From the NCBI GenBank assembly GCA_029449245.1, contig JANATF010000002.1:3658001-3722000 (forward strand): a DNA stretch of 64,000 nucleotides, written 5' to 3'. Source of the stretch: Mortierella alpina. Taxonomy: Eukaryota > Mortierellomycota > Mortierellomycetes > Mortierellales > Mortierellaceae. Shown here piece by piece: positions 43,582-54,600 of the stretch. The translations under genes and the position numbers were made by a program. Below the pieces are notes generated by a model that was not told where the DNA came from, ran no database searches, and saw nothing but the letters and a program-made list of their open reading frames with translations. Position 1 is the first letter of the stretch. Every line of letters begins with the position of its first letter.

Positions 43582-46500
43582 GTTGCTTGCTTAGGTGGTT
43601 GGGAACTTTTTGTGAGAGAGGCGAAAGGTGCCTTGCGCAGCAGCGACCCCTCTTTTATACTTTTTTGATGTCCTTCCCATATTCTTCCATTCAAAGCTGT
43701 ATGCCATGCTACCGTGTCATCCGCTGCGGATCAGCTGTGCTCGTTCTCGTGCTAACTCTTGGCATCCAGATTGTGCTGCATATTTCTCCTTCCTCGCCTT
43801 TTCATCTCTCGTCTCTTCTCTTCCACTCTGCATCTTTTACGCTGATGCACCTCTACAAACAGCCCTCGCGCCCTGGCCACCCTCTCGAAGAAGGCACTAG
43901 CTACTGATGAAAGCGGTGTGGATAATGGAGGCTCGCTGGCGACCTTGATCCACATTCGTTTGATAGATCCAACTAGGGACCGATGCCGACCATACGATAT
44001 CGAGGCAACATTCCCATCATGCATGCGCGTTAACTCGCTCTACTTCTGTGTCCTGAAGTGGATTAAAGTGGAGAAAAGAAGATGGGGGTAAACCTCATGG
44101 ACTTGGTACTTGCTAGAGCTTCAATGCTTGCTGCGCCCAGAATTGATGAGTTTGGCCACCGCACGGTACCGCATTGCAGTTGCCTGTCGAAAGTGCGCGT
44201 CCGTGAACATGCACCTTACTGTCATCCAAACCTCTGTAGAGCAGTGACAGTCGATCCAGCATGGTCTTAACATAATTCAGGGCGATCTTTCGCAAGGACA
44301 TCACACACCCACCTTATTTTTTTGTTGCAACCGCCATTGCTAGCATCGACTTTCAACAGAGGCAAAACGTTTATACACCGCTCACTATCACCTTTTGCCC
44401 CGTTCTGTTTGCAAACACCAGCGCGGTTCTGCTTCATTCAACTTCCTCTCTCTCTCTCTTCTCTCTCTCTCTAGCTCTGCTCTCTCTCTCTCGCTCTGCT
44501 CTATTGTTTGTTTCTGCACGGCTAGAGTCGAAACAAACTCAAACAGGCTCTACTTCGCGGGCGTCTGTACCATCGTTCCCCTTTCACTCATTCTCCATTA
44601 CCTTACAAACCAACTTCACTTTCACACACTCGTTCTCGCCAAAGTTCTCGTTGACCTTGTTAATCAGACGCGTCGATTAGCAGCAATTCTCTTTGTAACT
44701 GCAGCACTCTTCGTCTTTGGTTGACATTCAGGCCGTTCATTGCTTCCTCACGCCTCGATGCCTACATCACTCTCCGCTTTTCACCCACGCATGTCTTGAG
44801 CTGCCTGTTGCTTGCAGCCCATCTCGATCCTCATTTCTCACCCCACATACTCTCACGCCCATCCAGTGACCCAATCTCCCTGCGGTTTAGATCGAGAGGT
44901 GTCTCCCCACCAACTCCCCACGCCCGCCTCGTCAAAGATAACCCACTACCACCTCTTCCGCAGTGCACTTTCACATTGCTCTCGCTCAATCCAGCGGGTC
45001 AGTACTTCTTTCTTTACCGTTCCTTTCTCGTTCTTCCCCACATGGTCTTCACAGAACTCAATCACCTAGGCTCACGTCGATTTTCTCTCTCTTTCTGTCT
45101 GTAGAGCCTTTTCGCCATTCCACACTTGAGGCCTACATCCATCTCTCTTCCTTTTCTTCCAGGCCCTTCCCTGTTCACCTAACGCACACCTTGACCTGCT
45201 TCTTCCTAACACTGTCTGTCCCTCGCGGCCCACTCAGCCCTCATTGCTCTCACGTACTCACACAACGTTCCAGATTCCCACGACTCTTTTCGACTCCCAA
45301 CTCCCTCTCTCTCTCTCCATCCAGCGAGTCATGTCGTCTGAATTCATTTCTCCACTCTCTCGCTTTCTCTCTTCACTGTTAATGACTCTCACCAGCGCCT
45401 AGGCCATATCAGCAGCAGGTAGCACACTCTCCATCCTTCACCACTTTCTCGCCTTTCCTTCATTTTCACAGTACTCAGTCACCGTTGTTGATTTTAGCCT
45501 TCTCTTTCTTCACAGAAGCAGAGTGAAGGTCATCGATTTTTTTTGTTTGCCAATGCACACCTTTCACCTCTCACTTGCGCTCAAACCCTACATTCCTCTC
45601 TCAGCCCTTTTCTTGTCCGTTCCTGTCTACCTCGCGCGCAACTTTAGCTCTCTCCCACCTCAACCCTCCCTGTCATCGCTCTTCTCTCTACCAGAGTAAT
45701 CCCTAAGCTCATCGCGGTTTTAATTGAGATCAATCTCCTCCCTTTCTCTCCACGCCTTGTCTTTATCAACGACGAAGCAGCATCAGCTCAACGACACTTC
45801 ACCTTCACCTTCACCTTCTTCTCACTCCATTCAGCGAGTCAGGCCTTGCGAATATATTCCCCCGCTTCTCCTATTCGCTATCAACGAACCTCACCAGAAT
45901 GCAGGCCACCTCGCTCCCTTTTCCTTCACCACGTTTTCGCTCCTCCCACATCTTCACAAAACTTCACCACTGCTCACATCGGCTTTGATCAGACACAAAG
46001 CTACATCGCCCCTCAATCTCACTCGACTTGCCTTACTCTTTCTGACACCAGCGTCTTCACTATTGCACACCTCATGCATGTGCTATTGAGTCTCACGATC
46101 CTTAGCGCTCTTCTTACTTTGTTAGCACCTAATCGCGTCCTGAATTGACACTACCGTAACACTTTTCACCATGACCCATCTCTGTAATCACTGTCGCTCA
46201 CTGTCTCTCACACACAGCGTTTTCATCACCGCGCTTTTGATCGTCTGTAGCTTCCTCACAGAGTCTCGCGTCCTTTGCTCTTCATTCACCATAGTCTCTT
46301 CAGCATAGCTTCCACTCAAACCTGACACCATCTTTCCCACAACCTAGCTTCATCTTTACTCTGCCTTGATGGAGCGAGACCCTGAATCTTTTCCCAACCT
46401 TTTTTCCCTTGACTTTCAACGATTGTCACCAACACAGGCCTAGAGCAAGAACCTCATCAATTTTGTTCTCTCTTCTCAGTCTCTTACTTTTTAGCATATC

Positions 46501-46856
46501 TCTTCCTTCACACCTTACACACCGATGGCACGGTGCTCATCACGTTCGCCCCCCTCTCTCATCACATTCCTCACTCGCTTCAACCTCATGAATCCCCTTT
46601 GAACCACTACGAAAGAAAAAACAAATGCGTCCACCTTCAGATCCACCACGCCTTTGCTCATCCCTCCCAGATCACAACGCCTGCCTATGCTGCTCCATTC
46701 ATAGCCTTTACTCTCCAGCCCAGCCATACCTTTTTCGCAAAAATTCCGTTGAATAACCATTCCCACAAATGCTACCCTGACGAGATGGGTCTTCTCCTTC
46801 ACGAATACGCGAGGCATGGAGTGTTTTAAACAACGTACCTGTGGACAAGGAAGGAT
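43582..46856. repeat. pyrimidine-rich region of decayed long-period repeats
   Basis: The plus strand is strongly C/T-rich from about 44390 to 46770. Recurrent blocks are recognisable: CCAGCG(G/A)GTCA at about 44991, 45321 and 45831; CCTAGG-containing blocks at about 45064 and 45399; and a block reading GCCTACATC-A-CTCTC at about 44759 and 45130. Spacing is 330-510 bp, suggesting degenerate tandem copies of a unit of several hundred bp. Frames of up to 139 codons here are Ser/Leu/His-rich translations of the repeats. Confidence 0.5.
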
Positions 46857-46955
46857 CTGCGTTTTGACCATTCCAGCCGAACCAGTGCGGCGAATCTGGA
46901 AAGTAACCAGCCGCAATCAACAACTCGTTCCGGTAATGTGGCAGGTACTGCAGCA
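46857..46955 (-). CDS. possible orphan exon of an unknown gene
   Basis: A minus-strand segment between an acceptor (TTCTAG|C) and a donor (CACAG|GTACGT) reads ATG CTG CAG to ACA G and encodes LQYLPHYRNELLIAAGYFPD then SPHWFGWNG. The composition is that of an ordered protein, unlike the surrounding repeats. The preceding sequence (AVLQCVESEGGLAVVTTSF, ending in TAG) is also coding-like but in another frame. I do not recognise the family; it may be a gene fragment. Confidence 0.3.
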
Positions 46956-47356
46956 TGCTAGAACGAGGTCGTGACCACAGCTAGTCCACCTTCCGACTCG
47001 ACGCACTGGAGAACCGCTACACATACTCGGGGGGAAGAATGCGATGAAAAAAGTGTTAGGCTTTGACTACTACAGGCACAGGAGAGCATGGTTTCTGGCT
47101 CTCTATCCGGCGTCCACGCCAGCACTGACAATTGCGCTCGCTTTGACACCCTCTTTGGCCCAGTTGCTGTCGACACTCACATCTACGCTGGCTATTGCAT
47201 CTGATGCTGACAGTGACTGAGCCTTGGAAATAGCACTCGCCTAGGCAACTGACCAAGACCCTCGCGTAGGCACTGGCAAATTGTACAGACACTGGCTGGA
47301 CACCAACACTATGACCAGAAAGCACTTACTCTAGGATCGTGGAACAACAGCCGTTG

Positions 47357-47610
47357 TTAGAGGCCCTGCCTCTTGAGCAACTGCGTCTGTACACGTATGA
47401 CAAAGGCTACAGGGTGAAAGTACCGTATAGAAGGTTGTTAGATGCTTGTTCAATAAACACACCGTACATAAAGGATCATCCTCGTCCAAAAGTATAAATC
47501 CGTGGTCGATTGGTTATACTTACCATCCACAGTACGTGGGTTTCGCTTTCAACGACGCCCTTCCTTTGGGCTTTGTCCTCGATAGCCGAGCGACTGATAT
47601 CCTGGGCGTA
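47357..47610 (-). CDS. last two exons of a possible CENP-W-like histone-fold protein
   Basis: Exon 47610-47524 (29 codons, acceptor CTCTCAG, donor GTAAGT) reads YAQDISRSAIEDKAQRKGVV then ESETHVLWM. Exon 47386-47357 (acceptor GTACAG) adds TQLLKRQGL and TAA in phase. The pattern A-x-x-x-SR-x-A, a basic turn, V-V-x-x-x-x-HVL, then a short basic helix at the very C-terminus resembles CENP-W, a kinetochore histone-fold protein. Only this C-terminal half is visible. The upstream exon must lie beyond the transposon nest that begins 48 bp upstream, and I could not find it convincingly after 61455. The gene may be interrupted, or the element may sit in an intron. Confidence 0.35.
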
Positions 47611-47649
47611 CTGAGAGGCAGATAATAATCATAGAGCAAACGTCTGTGG

Positions 47650-47657
47650 GTTAGAAG
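47650..47657. repeat. 8-bp target-site duplication of hAT-1 (left)
   Basis: GTTAGAAG immediately before the element end TACGGTTTCTCA. The same octamer follows the far end at 61448-61455. Confidence 0.93.
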
Positions 47658-47679
47658 TACGGTTTCTCAAACGTCGAGT

Positions 47680-48070
47680 CGAGTCGAATATGCACCCCAT
47701 TCGGGTTCGACTCGACTTTCTCGGGTCGAATGTCGAATACGTTCGACTCGACCTATGTCGAATGAAAGCGTCATTCGACTCGACCATCATTCGACTCGAC
47801 GGCATTCGACTCGACAGCCATTCGACTCGACAGCCATTCGACTCGACGATATTCGACTCGACAGTCATTCGACTCGACGGATATTCGACTCGACAGTCAT
47901 TCGACTCGATACTCCATTCGACTCGACAACCATTCGACTCGACAACCATTCGACTCGACATCCATTCGACTTGACAGCCATTCGACTCGACAGCCATTCG
48001 GCTCGACCGATAATCGACTCGACCGTCATTTGACTCAGCTATTTTGCGACTCGACCTTCATTCGACTAGT
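47680..48070. repeat. subterminal 16-bp repeat array A of hAT-1
   Basis: About 18 copies of ATTCGACTCGAC plus four variable bases (16-bp period, occasional 15 or 17), becoming degenerate toward the transposase stop. Subterminal repeats bind transposase in other hAT elements; a binding role here is inference. Confidence 0.9.
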
Positions 48071-48162
48071 TATTTACTTGACCGTAGGTTGATGGGACCT
48101 TGATTGGATCAATATCGTTAACATTCTTTCACACGTTTACTTTTATTATCAGATTGAGAAGA

Positions 48163-50798
48163 CTAGCGACCACTACGTTCCTTGCGACTGAAATACCCAA
48201 TCCAAGAGTTCAGCAGCATCTGCTCCTTGATCCTGCCAGCTCCGAGGCGGTTCCTTGTGTAAGGCAGAAGTGATCGTGCTTTCGAGAAGCATCGCTCTGA
48301 CGGGGCTGAGGTCGCTGGGACAGCCAAGAAGTCTTTCGCCATTTTAGCCAACAATGGAAACTCACCCTGGTACAATTTCCACCACTGTAGAGGCTTCGCC
48401 AAGACAATAGGCTGCGACACAAAGCGCTCCAGCTCGTCTCCTGTTGGTTGCCTTGTTCTTCCGAGGAGCCTGAGCTCTACGTCCTCGCAAGCGCCTAGCT
48501 CGTCAAGCGGCTGCGTGAGCTCATCATCTGTGACTACCGCAGCCTGAGCATACTGGCCGGTCCACACAGCTCGGACAGACTCCTTGGCAGCTCTTTCGTA
48601 CTCGGCCCCCCATTGCTGGTCTGACCAATATTGAAACCGCATCGCTGGATGAATCGCCGTCGCAACCGAGTATATCGGCGACAAGTCCGTGGCTGCGTAG
48701 TACTTCCTGAGCTTGTTGTACGCCGCAACTACGCCGCGGCTGAGGTCAGGCAGTCGCTCCATGTTCTCACCCTGGAAGTCGTCCAGAATGTTCATGACGT
48801 TGTTGTACACCATGACCGTCAATGGGATTGTCACGTAGGTCCTGCTGGCACAGACCTCTGTCGTGAGTCTGTCGAACTGCTTCAGAAGGTCTCTCAAAGA
48901 CAGGAGACGTCGCCACTCCGCCTCCGCCAGCATGAACTCGTCCAGGTCATCTTCCAGCAGCAGCGTGCAGAAGGCATCCTTGCAGAGAAGCACTCGGTCT
49001 ATCATATCATATGTAGATCCCCACCGCGTGCAGACGTCAAGCAGGGGACAAAGTCCCTGCTTCTTGCTCGGGGTTGTAGTTAGCTCCTTGAACTTCTCAA
49101 GGCGCGGCGGTGATCGCCTAAAGTTCACACAGAAGAAAACAATATGTAACTGTAAGTACGATATTAGAGAGCGCAACAGTTCCGACGCACGAAGTTGACA
49201 TGATAGAGCATACCTTATTTTGACAATCCCCTTCCTCAACTTGACAAGCGCACGCTGAGTCATTCTGCTGTTATCCAAGTTCGCAACTGTTGCGCCAGCA
49301 ATAGACTCCACTGTCTGAGGCAGATCCAGGTTCTCATCGCCATCATCCAGGTCGTCTGGCTCACGTTCAACAATGCTGGTACGGACGAGTCCCCCAGAGT
49401 CGTCAGCGTCATCTTCAGCATCCAAAGCCTCCGCATTGTCCGGTGCCTGCGCTGCCAATCCGTCTTTGCCCATAATGGCCTGGACAGCGAGATTAAGAAC
49501 GTGCGCAAGGCAAGGTACATGCTGCTTGGAAGCTTTGAACACTCTCCTACATCGTTGTGAGTAAAGAAAGGAACAATAGTAAATAACGGCAGGAGTATGA
49601 TTGTTCTCAACCTCAAGGTGCTGCAGCTCACATATGGGTTTGTTTTACCATTCATTGTGGTTCTGGCGTGTATAGTCCTCAAACAATGAAGTAAGCTTGA
49701 GGACGTTGGAGCCATTGTCGCTTGTGATCGACATGACCTTCCGCTGCAGGTTGAATCTCTCCACAACGATGATAAAGGCGTCCATCAGTGCTTCGCCTGT
49801 GTGTGGGCCTTTGAGCTGTTCAAAACCGATAGTGATGTCCTCCTGTTCCCAGTCGTCATTGATCCAATGCGCCGTTATGGCTAGAAACGACATTTGAAAA
49901 GGGCTGGTCCAACCGTCCAGAGTAAACGCAACCATAGGCACAGTTGCGAGGTCTTCGACAATGAGTCGTTCAGAATCCGTGTACCAGCTGCTAACCTAGA
50001 GTGCATAAAGCCGTACGTATGGTTAATATCATTGTTCGTCCTCAAACTATTCATTGCATTCGTCTTCCTTCCTTGTTGGCAGTTTGACATACCCGTCTGG
50101 CGATGGTATCATTAGAAGGAAGCTTGATATCGTTCTGTGTCGGGGCAAAATGCGCCATTCTGAGGAGCTGCAGGATTTCGGGGCATTCCACCGTGCTGTA
50201 TGCCAGCTGGTTGCGGATCAGAACCTTGCAAAACTGCCTTTCAAACGCATGAGCCGTAAACTGCTCTGCTGACCTCTTCCCCAGATTAAAGGAGCTTTCA
50301 AGAGGGCCTGCCAGGCGTGAACCTTCCTGTTGAACATTCGCATTAAGCTTGTGGTCGTTGATGAGGTGATTCCTGATGTTGGTGGTTGAACTGTCGAGCC
50401 AGGCATATCCATTTCTCTGTTTACAGCGTTTGACCATACAGTGGACCCTGACAGCGCCAGAGGAATCAGTGCGCTTCTGAGCCCAGCGCCAAACCCAACT
50501 GAGCTGCTTGTCTGCCTTGTCCTTCTTTGACTTGGTCAACGCGCCTGTCGAAGAGAGTGCCGGTGAGGGAAGGTCAAACGTGGACACCGATCGAAGGCTT
50601 TGCTGGTCTGAGCTTCCTTGAATGATGAAAGACTCCGCATCGTCATCCAACAGCTGCTGGCAGGAGGTCTAGTGAAAAGAGAATGGGATCAGCTAATGCA
50701 CAGCTTCAAATGCATGAGTCGCGCAAGACTAGAAATGTAGATCAATTACACCGCCTTACCAGCTCGTCGAAGAAATCAGTTGAATTGGGTTTAGACAT
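48163..50798 (-). CDS. hAT-1 transposase (intact)
   Basis: Five exons: 50798-50760, 50668-50093, 49995-49649, 49546-49214 and 49117-48163, all GT-AG, 749 residues. Domains: a BED-type zinc finger (WVWRWAQKRTD, CMVKRC, NHLINDH); the RNase-H-like core with the first Asp in FTLDGWTSPF and the second in ITSDNGSNVL; HVPCLAHVLNLAVQ; and the hAT C-terminal dimerisation block (VPATSAPSERCFSKARSLLP, then YTRNRL). No stop or frameshift. hAT-2 is inserted 3 bp upstream of its ATG, so its own leader and 5' array lie about 10 kb away. Transcription would now have to start in the end of hAT-2. Confidence 0.92.
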
Positions 50799-50801
50799 TG
50801 A

Positions 50802-50809
50802 GGTGGAGG
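50802..50809. repeat. 8-bp target-site duplication of hAT-2 (left)
   Basis: GGTGGAGG abutting the hAT-2 end TACGGTTTCTCA. The second copy is at 60501-60508. Confidence 0.93.
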
Positions 50810-50819
50810 TACGGTTTCT

Positions 50820-51360
50820 CACGAATATTCGACATTCGACATTCGACTCGGGTTCGACTCGACTTTTCGAATACGAATGATGGGTCTATTCGACTCGACA
50901 CTTGTCGAATGATGCTCCATTCGACTCGACATCCATTCGACTCGACAGCCATTCGACTCGACACTCATTCGACTCGACAGCCATTCGACTCGACGGATAT
51001 TCGACTCGACACTCCATTCGACATGGCTCTCATTAGATTCGACGGATATTCGACTCGACATTCATTCGACTCGACGGATATTCGACTCGACAGCCATTCG
51101 ACTCGACTGATATTCGACTCGACAGTCATTCGACTCGGCACTCCATTCGACTCGACAGTCATTCGACTCGACAGCCATTCGACTCGACAGTCATTCGACT
51201 CGACGGATATTCGACTCGACATTCATTCGACTCGACGGATATTCGACTCGACATTCATTCGACTCGACGGACATTCGACTAGGCTCTCATTCGACTCGAC
51301 GAATATTCGACTGGGCTCTCATTCATTCGACTCGACCGACATTCGACTCGACCCATACGT
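50820..51360. repeat. subterminal 16-bp repeat array B of hAT-2
   Basis: About 28 copies of the same ATTCGACTCGAC-NNNN unit. It lies between the divergent transposase genes of hAT-1 (start 50798) and hAT-2 (start 51680), so it may now serve as promoter for both. Confidence 0.9.
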
Positions 51361-51679
51361 GAAGTAAGTATGTACCCTTTGCAACGTGCATGCATATTTT
51401 TTTCTTTAGCTCGAAAAAAAAACATTCGCGCCATTCTTTTTCCCCCGTTCCTTTCCTTCTGCTAGTACATGCAACCATGTCCAACCCGAATCTTGCAGCA
51501 GCGCTCGCTCTCTTCCTTCTCTTCCTTCATTTCATTCCCTCATCTCTACATTCCCTCATCTCTGCACTCCATCATCTCTGCACTCCTCATTTCTGCACTC
51601 CATCATCTCTGCGCTCCTCATCTTTGCACCTCAGCAGCTCTGCGCCCTATAACGTCTCCTCTCCTTCACCTCCACCTCA
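51361..51679 (+). promoter_or_regulatory. hAT-2 transposase leader
   Basis: Between the array and the ATG. It contains 17-bp-like short repeats CATCATCTCTGCACTCC (about 51540-51630). The region is presumably promoter and 5' UTR. It is matched in inverted orientation at 60509-60820 in hAT-1. Confidence 0.6.
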
Positions 51680-54600
51680 ATGTCTAAACCCAATTCAACT
51701 GATTTCTTCGACGAGCTGGTAAGGCGGTGTAATTGATCTACATTTCTAGTCTTGCGCGACTCATGCATTTGAAGCTGTGCATTAGCTGATCCCATTCTCT
51801 TTTCACTAGACCTCCTGCCAGCAGCTGTTGGATGACGATGCGGAGTCTTTCATCATTCAAGGAAGCTCAGACCAGCAAAGCCTTCGATCGGTGTCCACGT
51901 TTGACCTTCCCTCACCGGCACTCTCTTCGACAGGCGCGTTGACCAAGTCAAAGAAGGACAAGGCAGACAAGCAGCTCAGTTGGGTTTGGCGCTGGGCTCA
52001 GAAGCGCACTGATTCCTCTGGCGCTGTCAGGGTCCACTGTATGGTCAAACGCTGTAAACAGAGAAATGGATATGCCTGGCTCGACAGTTCAACCACCAAC
52101 ATCAGGAATCACCTCATCAACGACCACAAGCTTAATGCGAATGTTCAACAGGAAGGTTCACGCCTGGCAGGCCCTCTTGAAAGCTCCTTTAATCTGGGGA
52201 AGAGGTCAGCAGAGCAGTTTACGGCTCATGCGTTTGAAAGGCAGTTTTGCAAGGTTCTGATCCGCAACCAGCTGGCATACAGCACGGTGGAATGCCCCGA
52301 AATCCTGCAGCTCCTCAGAATGGCGCATTTTGCCCCGACACAGAACGATATCAAGCTTCCTTCTAATGATACCATCGCCAGACGGGTATGTCAAACTGTC
52401 ACAGTATCATAGAATGCCCTCGTACTTCGCCATCCTACTTCGCCATCTGCGCCTCCACGCGCACCTGCTTCGCCCTCCTCAAAGCACTTCGCCTTTCCCT
52501 CACATTAGTATAAATACCCTCTCGCCCGTGTATAATAAAGATCATCGGTTCCTGCCCCTTCCTCTTGTTCCCTAGTACTCCTGTCCACCCCCCGGCCTCC
52601 CTCTTGTTCCTTGTATCCCTCGTGTCCACACCCTCTTGTCCTGTTGCTATTACATGGTAGCAAAGGTAATCTCGATCCACCCTCGACCTTGACTATTTTT
52701 CCCTGCAGCACTTTTTTCCCCTCTCTTTATAGTTTGACTATTTTTCCCTGCAGCACTTTTTTTCCCTCTCGTTTATAGTTTGCTTTTCTTTTTTTTCCAT
52801 GGAGCAACTTGACGCCCTCCTTGTCGGCATCGAGCCCGATCGTCAAAACTCAATTCGTCGAGCTTTCGAGGACTTGACTGCCGCTGCCACCTCTGCCCCT
52901 ACCCCTGCCCCTGCCCCGGCTGCTCCTACGGAACGCGAGCTACAAGCGGAACGCCGCGACGTTGTCCGCACACTGGCCCAAGTCCTCAAGCCGCAACGCC
53001 CTCCGCCCTACGCCGGTGAGATCGACGCTGATGCCTGCAATAACTTCATTGACAACCAGAGAGAGTACTTCACGGTTGTCGACCTGAGTCTGTCCGAATG
53101 GGTCCAATACACAGCCCTCAACCTTATCTCCGATGCCAAGTCCTGGTGGCGCTCATCTGGGTTGTCTATCAACACTCCGTGGCCCAGGTTCGAGGAAGAC
53201 TTCCTAGCCTTTCACACCCCTCCCAATGCCGTCGCCGCTGCCCGAGAAGCCCTCGAATCACTCAAACAAGGAAAACGAACAGTCGCCCTGTACACCCACG
53301 AGTTCCGACGCCTGCTTCGCCGTGTGCCCACCCTCGACAAAGGGACAGCTCTGCACTGGTTCGTCAAGGGCCTCGAGTCTGACACCAGCAAAGAAGTCAA
53401 ACTTCGCCAGTGCGCCACTTTGGAAGAAGCTATTTCCGTGGCCACCTTGATCCACTCTATCCTTTTTCCAAACGGACCTACTGTTGCTCCCAAGCAGAAC
53501 TCCAGTGATATGGACATTGATACCCTTCACGTCGCCATCAACAACCTGACGGCCCAGGTCAACTATCTGTCCCAAGGTTCCAACAGAAACAACAACGCAC
53601 CACGCCCCTCCAAGCTCACCCCTGGGGAAAAAGCCCATCTGATCGCCAACAAAGGCTGTTTCCGTTGTCGCAAAATTGGACACATGGCTTCCAACTGCCG
53701 CTCCTTCCCCAACCAGCCGCAACATCAACCCTCTCGTCAGTTCAACAACCTCGAGACCTCTGCCCCTCAACAGCCGGCTTCCCATGCCCAGTCGGGAAAC
53801 GTCAACAGCAACTAAGAGACGTCCAGGTCTTGGTTGCTACTTCACCCTCCTCTCAGTCTCTGGACCAGAGGAGTGGGTGCCTTTCGTCAGATCAGCTTTT
53901 TACTCACAATAAACCCTCTTCTCTGCCAGAAACACCCGCTCCCCCACCCTGTCTACCTCCTTGCCTGCCTTTACTCCCCCTCTCCCTCCCCCCACCCACC
54001 TCTCCATTTTCTTCCACCACCACCGCACATGTCAACCCTGTCCCCCTGATCTGCCCTACTACCACCGCCCTTCCTACCCTGAGCGTCTCTTCTGCGCTGC
54101 TCCCTCGCGCACCTGCGTCTACCTCTGCCCCTGTGCCTGATGCGGTTCCTGTGCCTGTCTTGACCAAAAGCAAAATCCGCAGACTACAAAAGAAAGGTGT
54201 TGGCGTCTCCACGTTCACTGCCGACCAAGCCAAAACCACTCTGCTCACGTTTATGTGCAATGTCAACGGCCATGCTGCTCGGATCCTCATCGATGGAGGA
54301 GCGCAGGGTAATGTCATCTCATCCTCCTTTGTCAAAAAGCACAGAATCCCCCTCCACGCCTCGTCTCCCATTCCCATTATCCTCCCAAACGGCTCACAGT
54401 CCTTCTCTTCTGACCTTGCAAACATCACCTTCCAACGACAACAATACTCCACGTCTCTCACCACCATTGTCTATCCGTTACAAAAATACGATCTTCTTTT
54501 GGGCAAACCTTGGCTGACCCAAGTCAATCCCCTCATCAACTGGAGAACAAACAACCTTCGCATCCGCCACAATGGACTTGATATCGACTGGGAGTGCTCT

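Noticed and set aside
44721-46148. Overlapping plus-strand frames rich in Ser, His and Leu
   Set aside because: All are built from pyrimidine-rich decayed repeats, overlap each other in several frames and show no domain.
47690-48033. Long repetitive open frames across the ATTCGACTCGAC arrays (also at 50798-51367, 60061-60787 and 61047-61438)
   Set aside because: A 16-bp unit read three times gives a 16-residue peptide repeat in any open frame. The same arrays are open on both strands, so this is a by-product of repeat composition.
50820-51360. CRISPR-like array
   Set aside because: The period is 16 bp with 12 bp constant and only 4 bp variable, there are no spacers of the right size and no cas genes, and the arrays sit at transposon ends.
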